Shown here piece after piece: positions 43,949 to 53,082 of a stretch of 64,000 nt of DNA (positions are counted from its first letter, which is position 1; the number at the start of each line of letters is the position of its first letter). The stretch comes from Pseudomonas agarici (lineage in GTDB: Bacteria; Pseudomonadota; Gammaproteobacteria; Pseudomonadales; Pseudomonadaceae). The notes under the pieces were generated by a model. It saw only the letters and a list, made by a program, of their open reading frames with translations. It ran no database searches and was not told the origin of the DNA. Location of the stretch: contig NZ_FOAR01000019.1 in the NCBI RefSeq assembly GCF_900109755.1, forward strand, positions 1-64,000, given 5' to 3'. The translations under genes and the position numbers were made by a program.

Positions 43949-45421
43949 TCAGAATTGGCCTTGATGGTGCAGGCAAAAATATTTGGTTTCGACAAAGGCT
44001 TCGAAGCCCTCGGCGGCGCCCTCGCGGCCCAGCCCCGAGGCTTTCATGCCACCGAACGGAATCGGATGGCCGGTGAATTTGACGCCGTTGACGGCGATCA
44101 TGGCGTGGTCGAGACGGCGAATCAGTGGGTAGATCAAATCCAGGCGGTTAGAACAGAGGTAGGCAGCCAGACCGTATTCGGTGTCGTTGGCCCATTCGAT
44201 GGCTTGCTCAAGGGTGTCGAAAGGCATGACCCCCGCGATCGGCGCGAAATTCTCTTCGCGATAGATGCGCATTTGCGGCGTGACATCGGCCAACACCGTC
44301 GGTTGATAAAACAACCCGCCGAGGGCATGGGCCTCGCCACCGACCAGACGTTGCGCACCGTGTTGCAAGGCGTCTTCGACGCGTTCGGCGGTGGCATCGA
44401 ATGCGGCCTGATGCATCAACGGTCCAATGTCGACGCTTTGCTCCTGATCGCCCACCAGCGCCGGGCCAACCCGCAGTTCACGCACCGCCGCGGCGAAGCG
44501 GTTGAGGAACGCCGGGTAGATCGAGCGTTGAACCATGATTCGGTTGGCCGCGCAGCAGTCCTGGCCGGAGGTCTGGAACTTAGCCGCCACCGCGACTTTT
44601 ACCGCCAGCTCCAGATCGGCATCGGCGCAAACAATGAAGGGCGCATTGCCGCCCAGCTCCAGCGAGACCTTCTTCACATCCTGAGCGGCCGCTTGCAGCA
44701 CCAACTTGCCGACGCGGGTCGAGCCGGTGAAACTGACCGAGCGCACGCGGCTGTCCTGAACCAGAGTTTGCATGGTCATCTGCGGTTCGCCCAGCACCAC
44801 GTTGAACACGCCGGCTGGGAAGCCGGCCTCTTCCGCCAGTTGCGCCAGGGCCAATGCCGAAAAAGGCGTTTCATGGGCCGGTTTGATCACCACCGTGCAA
44901 CCGGCGGCCAGTGCCGCGGCGGCTTTGCGGGTGATCATTGCCGAGGGGAAATTCCACGGTGTCAGCAGCGCACAGACGCCGACCGGTTCCTTGAGGGTGC
45001 CCAAATGCGCGCCGGGGATATGACTGGGGATGTTCTGCCCATAAAGGCGTCGCGCCTCTTCGGCGAACCACGGAATGAAACTGGCGGCGTAGGCGATCTC
45101 GCCGCGTGACTCCGCCAGGGGTTTGCCTTGTTCCAGGCTCAGGATGCGCGCCAGATCTTCCTGATGTTCCAGGATCAACGCTGCCCAGCGCCGCAGAGTC
45201 GCCCCACGGCTATCGAGGCTTTGCTCACGCCAGGCCGCAAACGCCCGGTGTGCGGCATCTACGGCGACGACGATCTGAGGTTGATCGAGCATCGGCACAT
45301 GGCCGATCAACTCGCCATCGGCCGGGTTGTGCACGGCGACGCTGTGGCCGCTGTCACTGTGGACCCAATGCCCATCTACGTAGCAAAGCGCTTTGAACAA
45401 CAGCGGATGTTTGTATGTCAT
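43949..45421 (-). CDS. doeC: Aspartate-semialdehyde dehydrogenase (NAD(P)), ectoine degradation
   Basis: The product has 490 residues and is an aldehyde dehydrogenase of the succinate-semialdehyde type. It has catalytic Glu in VSLELGGNAPFIV and catalytic Cys in GQDCCAANRIMV. The cofactor site TPWNFPSAMITRKAAAALAAG is intact. In the doe pathway it oxidises aspartate semialdehyde to aspartate. Overlap with GabD-type function is possible; assignment depends on its place 11 bp before doeD. Confidence 0.9.
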   Translation of the reverse strand: MTYKHPLLFKALCYVDGHWVHSDSGHSVAVHNPADGELIGHVPMLDQPQIVVAVDAAHRAFAAWREQSLDSRGATLRRWAALILEHQEDLARILSLEQGKPLAESRGEIAYAASFIPWFAEEARRLYGQNIPSHIPGAHLGTLKEPVGVCALLTPWNFPSAMITRKAAAALAAGCTVVIKPAHETPFSALALAQLAEEAGFPAGVFNVVLGEPQMTMQTLVQDSRVRSVSFTGSTRVGKLVLQAAAQDVKKVSLELGGNAPFIVCADADLELAVKVAVAAKFQTSGQDCCAANRIMVQRSIYPAFLNRFAAAVRELRVGPALVGDQEQSVDIGPLMHQAAFDATAERVEDALQHGAQRLVGGEAHALGGLFYQPTVLADVTPQMRIYREENFAPIAGVMPFDTLEQAIEWANDTEYGLAAYLCSNRLDLIYPLIRRLDHAMIAVNGVKFTGHPIPFGGMKASGLGREGAAEGFEAFVETKYFCLHHQGQF

Positions 45422-45554
45422 GAGGTTCGCTCCAAACCGTGTGCGTGAGTCCATGCTAGGGCAGCGCGGCGCGGGTGATTTGGCGTTTGGCGGGATGCGG
45501 CAAGCGGTTTTTTCTGATTGAGCACCGACAAACAGCGGCTTTTTGCGGTGAGGG

Positions 45555-46025
45555 TCAGGCCAGCTCAGCCGGCAACGCTCCGGCGGTCTTGATAGTCTTG
45601 GTCACGATATAGGTGAAGTAACGTTCGATGCCTAGATCATCGAGCAACAACTGGTCAATAAACCGCTGGTAATAGTCGATGTCCGGCGCCTGAATCATCG
45701 CCAGGTAATCGATGCCCCCCCCGGTGGCATAACAGAACGCTACCTCGGCGGCCTCGTTCATGCGTTGCTCGAAACGCCGCATGTCCTGGGCGGTGTGCCG
45801 GGCCAGGGTGATTTCCACCAACACCTGCTGGCTCTTGAACACCGCGTTCCAGTCGATCTGTGCCCGGTAGCCCTTGACCAGTCCAAGCGCCTCCAGCTTA
45901 CGCACCCGCTCCCACGCCGGAGTCACCGAGAGATTGATCGCCTCGGCCAGGCTCGACTTGGTGATCCGAGCGTCTTCGGCGAGGATTCGCAGGATTTTCA
46001 GGTCATAGCGATCAAGTTTGTGCAT
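45555..46025 (-). CDS. doeX: Lrp/AsnC-type regulator DoeX
   Basis: The product has 156 residues. HTH SSLAEAINLSVTPAWERVRK (about 24-43) and a RAM domain (YCYATGGGIDYLAMIQAP-like segment). DoeX occurs between doeB and doeC in other ectoine degraders, as here. The ATG at 46025 follows GGAGCG-like sequence; the frame open to 46100 runs through a REP element and is rejected. Confidence 0.9.
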   Translation of the reverse strand: MHKLDRYDLKILRILAEDARITKSSLAEAINLSVTPAWERVRKLEALGLVKGYRAQIDWNAVFKSQQVLVEITLARHTAQDMRRFEQRMNEAAEVAFCYATGGGIDYLAMIQAPDIDYYQRFIDQLLLDDLGIERYFTYIVTKTIKTAGALPAELA

Positions 46026-46059
46026 GGGTCCGATACGCTCCTGAAATGGAGGGAGAAAT

Positions 46060-46103
46060 CCTGGGAGCGAGCCTGCTCGCACTGGCGGTATTGACGCCAC
46101 AAT
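46060..46103. repeat. REP-like element
   Basis: The sequence CTGGGAGCGAGCCTGCTCGC followed by TGGCGGTATTGACGCCA matches the common Pseudomonas REP pattern (GAGCGAGC-x-TGCTCGC palindrome then a second stem). It sits in the 109-bp gap between doeB and doeX, inside an operon, where it may stabilise or separate the messages. Confidence 0.75.
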
Positions 46104-46134
46104 CGCTAGCGGGGCTCACTTGCGCGGGTTGGGG

Positions 46135-47136
46135 TCAGGTCAATACATCGGCAATGACCGCAATGGTATCGCCGCACTGCACCATGCCGGGGAAATGGCG
46201 CGCCGCCAACAGGCCGCTGCGAGACGCACGATACTCCATCGGCGCGACGCCGCTGCGAGTAGCGTCGTAAACGCGAGCGACAACCTCGCCCTTGCTCACG
46301 TTGTCGCCTAGATCGCGGCACATTTCCAGCAAACCAGCGTGTTCGCTGGTGACAAAGCAATGGGCATCGGGCATGTCGAGCATGATTGACTTCCGGGTCT
46401 GGATCTCGCCCTGGAGAATCCCCGCATGCACCAACAGATTGCGCACCCCGCGCTCGGCAATCGCCACGCTACGCGCCGTGGAGGAACCACCGCCACCCAG
46501 TTCGGTGGTGATAAACACCTTGCCTTGGCGCTCGGCGGCGGTGTCGTACATCGACCCGGCATCCAGTTCCAGCATACGCATGCTGTAAGGCGCATTGAAA
46601 GCGCGCATGCCGGCTTCGCAGAGCGCCTGCTGCTTCTTGTCGGGCAACACATGACACGCCGCAAAAGGCAGGAAATCCAGGGTTCGGCCACCGGAATGAA
46701 TGTCCAGCACGATGTCGGCCATGGGCAACAAAATCCGATTGAAGTAATCGGCGATTTTCTCGGTCACGGTGCCGTTCGGCTTACCGGGGAAACTGCGATT
46801 GAGATTGCCCTTGTCGATCGGCGAGGTGCGCCGCCCCGCATGGAACGCCGGGGTGTTCATGAACGGCACGATAATCACCCGTCCGGTGACTTCGCCAGCC
46901 GTCAGGCTTTGCGCCAGTTTGCTCAGCGCCACCGGACCTTCGTATTCATCACCGTGATTACCGCCGGTGAACAGCGCCGTCGGCCCTCGGCCGCACTTAA
47001 TCACGGTGATCGGAATCATCACCGAGCCCCAGGCCGAGTCGTCCCGGGAATACGGCAGTTTGAGAAAACCGTGCTGCACGCCTTCGCGGGTAAAATCCAC
47101 GGTGGCATTGATCGGATTATCAAGTAATTGGCTCAT
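46135..47136 (-). CDS. doeB: N-acetyl-L-2,4-diaminobutyrate deacetylase
   Basis: The product has 333 residues and belongs to the succinylglutamate desuccinylase/aspartoacylase family. Zinc ligands are visible in GGNHGDEYEGP and DIHSGGRTLDF, and the catalytic Glu in TTELGGGG. It removes acetate from N-alpha-acetyl-diaminobutyrate, the DoeA product. It lies 3 bp after doeA. Confidence 0.94.
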   Translation of the reverse strand: MSQLLDNPINATVDFTREGVQHGFLKLPYSRDDSAWGSVMIPITVIKCGRGPTALFTGGNHGDEYEGPVALSKLAQSLTAGEVTGRVIIVPFMNTPAFHAGRRTSPIDKGNLNRSFPGKPNGTVTEKIADYFNRILLPMADIVLDIHSGGRTLDFLPFAACHVLPDKKQQALCEAGMRAFNAPYSMRMLELDAGSMYDTAAERQGKVFITTELGGGGSSTARSVAIAERGVRNLLVHAGILQGEIQTRKSIMLDMPDAHCFVTSEHAGLLEMCRDLGDNVSKGEVVARVYDATRSGVAPMEYRASRSGLLAARHFPGMVQCGDTIAVIADVLT

Positions 47137-47139
47137 GAT

Positions 47140-48330
47140 TCACTCCTTCACGAACAGTTGACGTGGCACGTCGCACAGCGTCTCGACTCCCGTCTCGGTG
47201 ATCAAAATGCTCTCGGTGATTTCCAGTCCCCAGTCATCCATCCACAAGCCTGGCATGAAGTGGAACGTCATGCCCGGTTGCAACACGCTGGTGTCACCAG
47301 GGCGCAGGCTCATGGTGCGCTCGCCCCAGTCCGGCGGATAACTGATTCCGATAGGGTAGCCGCAACGGCTGTCCTTGTGGATGCCAAACTTTTCCAACAC
47401 TTTGAAAAACGCCACGGCGATGTCGCCAGTGGTGTTGCCCGGCTTCGCCGCGTCCAATCCTGCGGCGATGCCTTCGACTACAGCTTTTTCGCCGTCGAGG
47501 AAATGCTGTGGCGGCTTGCCCAAGTAGATGGTTCGCGATAGCGGACAGTGATAACGCTTGTAGCAACCGGCAATCTCGAAAAAAGTCCCGGCGCCTTTTT
47601 CGAAGGGTGTATCGTCCCAGGTCAGGTGCGGCGCGCTGGCGTCGGCCCCCGTGGGCAATAGCGGCACGATGGCCGGGTAATCGCCACCATGCCCATCGGC
47701 GCCGAGAATGCCGCTGCTGTAGATTTCAGCCACCAGTTCATTTTTGCGCAGGCCCGGCTCGATCCGCTCAAAGATGCGCCGGTGCATGTTTTCGACGATG
47801 CGTGCGGCAATGCGCATGTAGGCGATTTCCTGGGGCGACTTGATTGCCCGCTGCCAGTTCACCAACCCGACCGCGTCGACCAGGGTAGCCCTCGGCAGGT
47901 GCTTTTTCAGCGACAAGTACGCGGCGGCGCTAAAGTAATAGTTATCCATTTCCACGCCGATGGTCAGCGCGTCCCAACCCCGGCGACTGATGACTTCCCG
48001 TGACAGGTAATCCATCGGATGGCGTTCTCGGGACTGTACGTAGATATCCGGGTAACCAACGATGTTGTCGTGCCCCATGAACACTGTGCGCTTGGCGCCA
48101 TTGGCGTCCTGTCCACGACCAAACCAGACCGGCTCGCCGTCGAGCGCCAACAACACACATTGATGAACATAAAACGACCAACCGTCATAACCGGTCAGCC
48201 ACGCCATGTTCGACGGGTCGGTTACCAGTAACAACTCGATGCCCTGGGCCTGCATGGCCGCTCGAACCTTGGCCAGACGCAGGGCGTACTCCTCCCGCTG
48301 GAACGGGAGATTGACAACTATCTGAGACAT
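47140..48330 (-). CDS. doeA: Ectoine hydrolase (M24/creatinase-like fold)
   Basis: The product has 396 residues. It has an N-terminal creatinase-like domain (LLLVTDPSNMAWLTGYDGW) and a pita-bread C-terminal domain (GADGHGGDYPAIVPLLPTG, HFMPGLWMDDWGLEITESI). It opens the ectoine ring to N-acetyl-diaminobutyrate. Start ATG 48330 has CGGAGGG 7 nt upstream; the frame open to 48471 overlaps eutC and is disfavoured. Confidence 0.94.
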   Translation of the reverse strand: MSQIVVNLPFQREEYALRLAKVRAAMQAQGIELLLVTDPSNMAWLTGYDGWSFYVHQCVLLALDGEPVWFGRGQDANGAKRTVFMGHDNIVGYPDIYVQSRERHPMDYLSREVISRRGWDALTIGVEMDNYYFSAAAYLSLKKHLPRATLVDAVGLVNWQRAIKSPQEIAYMRIAARIVENMHRRIFERIEPGLRKNELVAEIYSSGILGADGHGGDYPAIVPLLPTGADASAPHLTWDDTPFEKGAGTFFEIAGCYKRYHCPLSRTIYLGKPPQHFLDGEKAVVEGIAAGLDAAKPGNTTGDIAVAFFKVLEKFGIHKDSRCGYPIGISYPPDWGERTMSLRPGDTSVLQPGMTFHFMPGLWMDDWGLEITESILITETGVETLCDVPRQLFVKE

Positions 48331-48371
48331 GCACAGGCCCTCCGAGAAATGTTGCACGGATGAAAAATGGA

Positions 48372-49367
48372 TTAGCTGCCAAACTGAAAGCCCTTGCCGG
48401 CCAAGCGTGCCCGCTCGAAGGCCAGATTGGCCATGGCGGTGTCTTGGGCGCCGGTGCCGGTGAGGTCGCACAGGGTCACTTGTGCCTCGTCGATACGGCC
48501 GGGACGCTGGCCTGCCAGTACCTGCCCCAGTTCCACCAGGCTCGCTTCGTCGGCCATGACGCCGGCCACCAAGGCGTGATGCAACTCGCCGAGGATGCGC
48601 GTCTGACTCAGGCGATCGGCCACATAGCGGTCGACCTTGGCCAAGGCCTGGGGGGAAATTTCGTTTTTGTGTTCGGCGTCCGAGCCCATGGCGGTGATAT
48701 GCAAGCCAGGATGCAGGTGGCGCGCCTCGATCAAGGGCTCACGACTGGGGGTGCAGGTGATCGCAATGTCCACACCGGCCATGGCCTCGTCGATGCTCGC
48801 GCAAGGTACGACCGCCAGACGGCTGTCACGCGCCAGCTCGGTGCTAAAGGCTTGAGCCTTGGCGCTGTCACGCGCCCAAACCCGCACCGTTGCAATCGGC
48901 CGCACCAGCCGCAACGCCTGAAGCTGCAAAGCCGCCTGCTCGCCGGCACCGATCAACGCCACACAGCGACTGTCGGCCCGCGACAGCGCACGCGCGGCCA
49001 CCGCGCCCGCCGCCGCCGTGCGCACGGCGGTCAGGTAACCGTTATCCAGCAGCAAGGCCTCCAGCACACCGGTACGTGCCGACAACAGCATCATCATGCC
49101 GTTGAGGCTTGGCAGCCCGAGTTTCGGATTGTCGAAAAAACCCGGACTGACCTTGATCGCAAAGCGCTCCAGACCCGGCAGGTACGCGGTCTTCACATCC
49201 ACTTCGCCATTGTGTTCGGGGATGTCCAAACGCAGGATCGGCGGCATCGCCACCGCCGCCGTGGCCAGCAGCACGAAGGCCTGTTCGATGGCATCGATGC
49301 TGGGCAAATCCAGCGCCACGCAGGCGCGCAGATCCGCTTCGCTCAATAGAATGATTTCACTCATCAA
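48372..49367 (-). CDS. eutC: EutC, ornithine-cyclodeaminase-family protein
   Basis: The product has 331 residues. The NAD(P) fold is at VALIGAGEQAALQLQAL (about residues 137-153); the substrate loop is FAIKVSPGFFDN. EutC accompanies EutB in ectoine/hydroxyectoine clusters and is thought to act in conversion of 5-hydroxyectoine. ATG ATG at the start leaves a choice of 49367 or 49364. It is 41 bp before doeA. Confidence 0.9.
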   Translation of the reverse strand: MMSEIILLSEADLRACVALDLPSIDAIEQAFVLLATAAVAMPPILRLDIPEHNGEVDVKTAYLPGLERFAIKVSPGFFDNPKLGLPSLNGMMMLLSARTGVLEALLLDNGYLTAVRTAAAGAVAARALSRADSRCVALIGAGEQAALQLQALRLVRPIATVRVWARDSAKAQAFSTELARDSRLAVVPCASIDEAMAGVDIAITCTPSREPLIEARHLHPGLHITAMGSDAEHKNEISPQALAKVDRYVADRLSQTRILGELHHALVAGVMADEASLVELGQVLAGQRPGRIDEAQVTLCDLTGTGAQDTAMANLAFERARLAGKGFQFGS

Positions 49368-49399
49368 CGCAGCTCCAGTCAGACGGTTATTGTTTGGGT

Positions 49400-50371
49400 T
49401 CAGGCATCCGCGCCCGTCAGGACACGTAAATGCTGATCGATGTCGACGTTACGGCCACTGACCACCACCACGATCGGTCCGCGTGGCTCGATCAGTCCGT
49501 CAAGCAATGCGGCGATGCCCACCGCCGCCGCGCCTTCCACTACCAGTCGTTCTTCGCGATAGGCATGGCGGATGGCATTGGCGATGGAGGCTTCGCTGAG
49601 CAGATGCAGGTGATCACAGCGGTCGCGGGTCATGCTGAAGGTGTAACGGTTGTCCAGGCCGATGCCGCCACCCAGCGAATCGGCCAGGGTCGGCAGCTCC
49701 TCGACTGCCACCGGATGCCCGACCGCGAGGCTGGCGTGCATGGCCGCACCGCGTTGCATGCTGATGCCGTGAGTGACGATGAGCGGGCTGGCGCTTTTGA
49801 TCGCCAGCGCCACACCGGCAAACAGCCCGCCGCCGGACAACGGCACGAGGATTTGCGCCACGTCCGGCAGCTGCTCGAGAATTTCCAGCCCCAGCGTGCC
49901 CTGTCCGGCGATGATGGCCGGGTGATCGAACGGTGGCAGCAATGTCGCGCCTTGCTCGCTGGCGATCCGCTCGGCTTCACGCTGAGCATCGTCCTGGGAC
50001 TGGCCGACGATGCACACCTCGGCTCCCAGATCGCGAATGGCCTGGACCTTGTTCGCGGGCACCAGGTGCGACAGGCAGATGGTCGCCTTCACGCCCTGCC
50101 GGAACGCGGCATACGCCAGTGCTCGACCGTGATTGCCGGTCGATGCCGCCACCACGCCCCGGGCCTGTTGTTCGACGCTGAGTTGTGCGACAGCGTTGCT
50201 CGCACCGCGCAATTTGAAACTGCCGGTGAGTTGCTGGGATTCGAGTTTGAGGTACACCGCCACGCCCAATCGCTGCGAAAGGCTGGGCGAATATTCCATG
50301 GGAGTGCGCCGGATCAACGATTCGATGCGCTGGCGAGCGAGGTAAACATCCTGTAGCTGCAACGTTGACAT
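49400..50371 (-). CDS. eutB: EutB, threonine-dehydratase-like PLP enzyme
   Basis: The product has 323 residues and is a fold type II PLP enzyme. PLP Lys is in TGSFKLRGASNA, the glycine-rich phosphate loop is LSGGGLFAGVALA, and a substrate loop is ASTGNHGRA. In ectoine clusters EutB works with EutA and EutC on hydroxyectoine. It is the first gene of the leftward operon; a candidate EnuR motif lies 63 bp upstream. Confidence 0.9.
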   Translation of the reverse strand: MSTLQLQDVYLARQRIESLIRRTPMEYSPSLSQRLGVAVYLKLESQQLTGSFKLRGASNAVAQLSVEQQARGVVAASTGNHGRALAYAAFRQGVKATICLSHLVPANKVQAIRDLGAEVCIVGQSQDDAQREAERIASEQGATLLPPFDHPAIIAGQGTLGLEILEQLPDVAQILVPLSGGGLFAGVALAIKSASPLIVTHGISMQRGAAMHASLAVGHPVAVEELPTLADSLGGGIGLDNRYTFSMTRDRCDHLHLLSEASIANAIRHAYREERLVVEGAAAVGIAALLDGLIEPRGPIVVVVSGRNVDIDQHLRVLTGADA

Positions 50372-50433
50372 GACCGCGTCCCGACTATGCTGTGGTTGGG
50401 CGCAGTCTAAGAGGACTGGATTGTCACAATGAA

Positions 50434-50448
50434 TGTACTAGGGCAATT
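50434..50448. promoter_or_regulatory. Candidate EnuR operator at the eutB promoter
   Basis: On the minus strand the 15-mer AATTGCCCTAGTACA lies 63-77 bp before eutB. It matches AATTGTCCTAGTGCA at 51937 at 13 of 15 positions. Adjacent ATTGTCACAAT (50420-50430) is a perfect palindrome. A regulator shared by both promoters, EnuR, is the simplest binder. Confidence 0.6.
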
Positions 50449-50481
50449 TAACCGACAAACTTTCTTGCGGACTTTTCTCTC

Positions 50482-51879
50482 TCAAAAGTCATGGATTTGC
50501 GGGTACTGACTGAATATCTCGCGCATGCCCATCAGCGCATCGCACATCTCCTCGTCGCTGCATTCGGCACCGACACAAATCCGCACGGCCCTTGACCGAG
50601 GCGTGCCACGCACGGTGAACGGGTCCGGCGAGGCAACGGCAATATGCCGGTGACGCAAGGCCCGCACCAGGCTGTCGACCTCCCAATGCCGGGGAATACC
50701 CACCCATGCATTCAACGCATGAGGATGCTGGCCGAGCAGGTGTTCGCCCAAGTACTCGCTGACCATGGCCTGACGACCGGCCAACAGTTTGCGCTGCAAA
50801 CGCACGAGCGTGTCAGCACGACCGTCGCGAATCCAGCGCGCCGCGATCTCGGAGACCATGGGCGTGGCCATCCAGCTATTGACCCGCAAGATGCTCTCGG
50901 TGCGCAGCGCCAGACGCTTGGGCATCACCAGATAACCGATGCGCAGACCGGTCAGCACTGACTTGGTCATGCTGGTGCAATAGAACGACAGCTCCGGCAG
51001 GTAATGGCTGATAGGCGGCGCGCGATGCTCATCCAGCAACGGCCCGTAGACATCGTCCTCGATGATGTGTACGCCGAAACGCCGGGCGATGTCGGCAATC
51101 TCCCGACGACGACTGTCAGGCATCAGGCTGGTGGTCGGGTTGTTCAGGTTAGGCGTGCACACCAGCGCGGTGATGCGCTCATTGCTGCACATGTCTTCGA
51201 AATGTTCCGGGTCAATGCCATAACGGTCCATCTCCAGGCCTTTGAGGGTGAATCCCAACACCTGCGAGTTACCGATGACGCCATGGTCGGTGATCCCTTC
51301 GCAGAGCACCACATCATCAGGCCCCGCCAGAGACGCCAGCGCCAGGAAGATGCCATGAGCCGCACCGTTGGTGATCAGAATATCATCACGCTCCACCCGC
51401 AGTCCTTGTCGGCCAATCCAGTGCATGGCCTCTTCGCGGTGCGACTCGAAACCGGCAATCGGGCGAAATGCATGAATCCATGGCTGATCCTCCTCCATGC
51501 TGAGCTCACGGCAGGTGTCACGCCAGAACTGGTCGTGCTCGCGGGTGTGTAGGATCCGCGCGATAGAAAAATCCACCAGGGCCCGTTCGGGGCTATCGAG
51601 AATATAGGTAGCCACGCGATCGCTCATGCGCCGCGAAACAAAACTGCCACGCCCAACCTCACAACGCACCAGGCCCTGACGCTCCAGCTCCTTATAGGCA
51701 TTGGTGACCGTCTGCACGCTGATACCCATGGCTTCGGCAACATTACGCTGTGGTGGCAGGCGTTGATCGTTGACGAGGACGCCCTGCTCGATATCGTCGG
51801 CAATCGCCTGCACCAGAATCTTGTATTTAGATTCGCCGCTGCGGGCGATTTCCAATGCCGCTTTCCACTTGTCCATCAA
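50482..51879 (-). CDS. enuR: EnuR, MocR-type GntR regulator of ectoine catabolism
   Basis: The product has 465 residues. The N-terminal winged HTH (about 18-85, RNVAEAMGISVQTVTNAYKE) is joined to an aminotransferase-fold domain with PLP Lys306 in TSMTKSVLTGLRIGY. In the studied EnuR, PLP and the pathway intermediate N-alpha-acetyl-diaminobutyrate relieve repression. It is divergent from ehuB and next to eutB, as in other ectoine users. Confidence 0.94.
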   Translation of the reverse strand: MMDKWKAALEIARSGESKYKILVQAIADDIEQGVLVNDQRLPPQRNVAEAMGISVQTVTNAYKELERQGLVRCEVGRGSFVSRRMSDRVATYILDSPERALVDFSIARILHTREHDQFWRDTCRELSMEEDQPWIHAFRPIAGFESHREEAMHWIGRQGLRVERDDILITNGAAHGIFLALASLAGPDDVVLCEGITDHGVIGNSQVLGFTLKGLEMDRYGIDPEHFEDMCSNERITALVCTPNLNNPTTSLMPDSRRREIADIARRFGVHIIEDDVYGPLLDEHRAPPISHYLPELSFYCTSMTKSVLTGLRIGYLVMPKRLALRTESILRVNSWMATPMVSEIAARWIRDGRADTLVRLQRKLLAGRQAMVSEYLGEHLLGQHPHALNAWVGIPRHWEVDSLVRALRHRHIAVASPDPFTVRGTPRSRAVRICVGAECSDEEMCDALMGMREIFSQYPQIHDF

Positions 51880-51936
51880 CGCTAAGTCCCGGTCTGTGCT
51901 CGTCGGGACAGCATCCCGCTAGAATCCCTGCAAAGC

Positions 51937-51951
51937 AATTGTCCTAGTGCA
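51937..51951. promoter_or_regulatory. Candidate EnuR operator at the enuR/ehuB region
   Basis: AATTGTCCTAGTGCA lies 58 bp before enuR and 205 bp before ehuB. GCAAT occurs as a direct repeat spaced 14 bp (51935, 51949). It matches the eutB upstream motif at 13 of 15 bases and is placed for autoregulation and for control of ehuBCDA. Confidence 0.6.
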
Positions 51952-52132
51952 ATACAATGAGACTCAGAGCTTTTGTATGCTCAGGTCAAGGTCGACGCCC
52001 AGGCTATCATTCAAGCCCACAAAGAAGCCCATTGACCTGTATCGGAACTGTTCCCCTATCCATGGGATCAGTTCTTATACGCTTTGCTCTTGTCACACTG
52101 CCTCCTACCACAGAGCCGTCACCGACGGGTCA

Positions 52133-52140
52133 ACAAGAAA
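52133..52140 (+). promoter_or_regulatory. Possible Hfq/Crc (AANAANAA) site at ehuB
   Basis: AACAAGAA fits the AANAANAA pattern bound by Hfq with Crc in Pseudomonas. It sits 1 nt before the AGGAG ribosome site (52142-52146) of ehuB, a position typical for catabolite repression of translation. Short motif, so tentative. Confidence 0.4.
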
Positions 52141-52155
52141 CAGGAGATTTTATCG

Positions 52156-53013
52156 ATGAGCAATTTCCCCTCCCGCCCTACCCATGTTTTGCGTCGCCTG
52201 TTCGTGGCCTGCGCGATGTTCGGCCTGGCCGCCAGCGCCCACGCCGCCGGTACGCTGGAAACCATTAAACAGAACAGCAATATCCGCATCGGTTATGCCA
52301 ACGAAACCCCGTTCGCCTTTACCGAAACCGACGGCAGGGTCACCGGTGAATCACCGGAAATCGCCAAAGCCATCTTCGAAAAAATGGGTATCAAGAAGGT
52401 CGACGGCGTGTTGACCGAGTGGGGCTCGTTGATTCCAGGGCTGCGCGCCGGGCGTTTCGATGTAATTGCCGCCGGTATGTACATCACCCCTGCTCGTTGC
52501 AAGCAGGTGTTGTTCACCGATCCGCAGTATCAACTGCCGGACGCGCTACTGACAGCCAAAGGCAACCCGAAGAACCTGCACAGCTATGAAGACATCGCCA
52601 AGAACCCCGAGGTGAAGCTGGCAATCATGGCCGGCACGGTGAACCTGGCCTATGCACGGGATTCGGGGGTGAAGGATGCGCAAATCCTCCAGGTACCGGA
52701 CACCACCGCCCAGTTGCAAGCCGTGCGCGCCGGACGTGCCGATGCCGCCGTGGGTACTCAACTGACCATGAAAAGTCTGGCCGCCAAAGGTGGTGAAAAA
52801 GTCGAAGCGGTCATGGCATTCAAGGACGACCCGTCGCACATCGGATACGGCGCCCTCGCCTTCCGTCCAGAAGACAAAGACTTGCGCGATGCGGTCAACG
52901 CCGAGTTGAAAAAGTGGCTGGGCTCCGAAGATCACCTCAAGGCGGTCGCCCCTTTTGGGTTCGACAAATCCAACGTGACCGGCAAAACGGCTGCCGAGCT
53001 CTGCGCTCAATAG
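52156..53013 (+). CDS. ehuB: Ectoine/hydroxyectoine ABC transporter binding protein
   Basis: The product has 285 residues. The signal peptide ends near residue 30 (AASAHA-AGT). The type II binding-protein domain has NIRIGYANETPFAFTETDGR and DVIAAGMYITPARC, the latter with aromatic and Arg ligands typical of EhuB. Start 52156 is chosen for the signal peptide and for CAGGAG 10 nt ahead. It is the first gene of the ehu operon. Confidence 0.93.
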   Translation: MSNFPSRPTHVLRRLFVACAMFGLAASAHAAGTLETIKQNSNIRIGYANETPFAFTETDGRVTGESPEIAKAIFEKMGIKKVDGVLTEWGSLIPGLRAGRFDVIAAGMYITPARCKQVLFTDPQYQLPDALLTAKGNPKNLHSYEDIAKNPEVKLAIMAGTVNLAYARDSGVKDAQILQVPDTTAQLQAVRAGRADAAVGTQLTMKSLAAKGGEKVEAVMAFKDDPSHIGYGALAFRPEDKDLRDAVNAELKKWLGSEDHLKAVAPFGFDKSNVTGKTAAELCAQ

Positions 53014-53082
53014 TCGAAACAGGCATGGCGCCACGGCGCGATGCCTATTTCCCTGCTCAATCCGGATGGCCAGGTTTAAACC

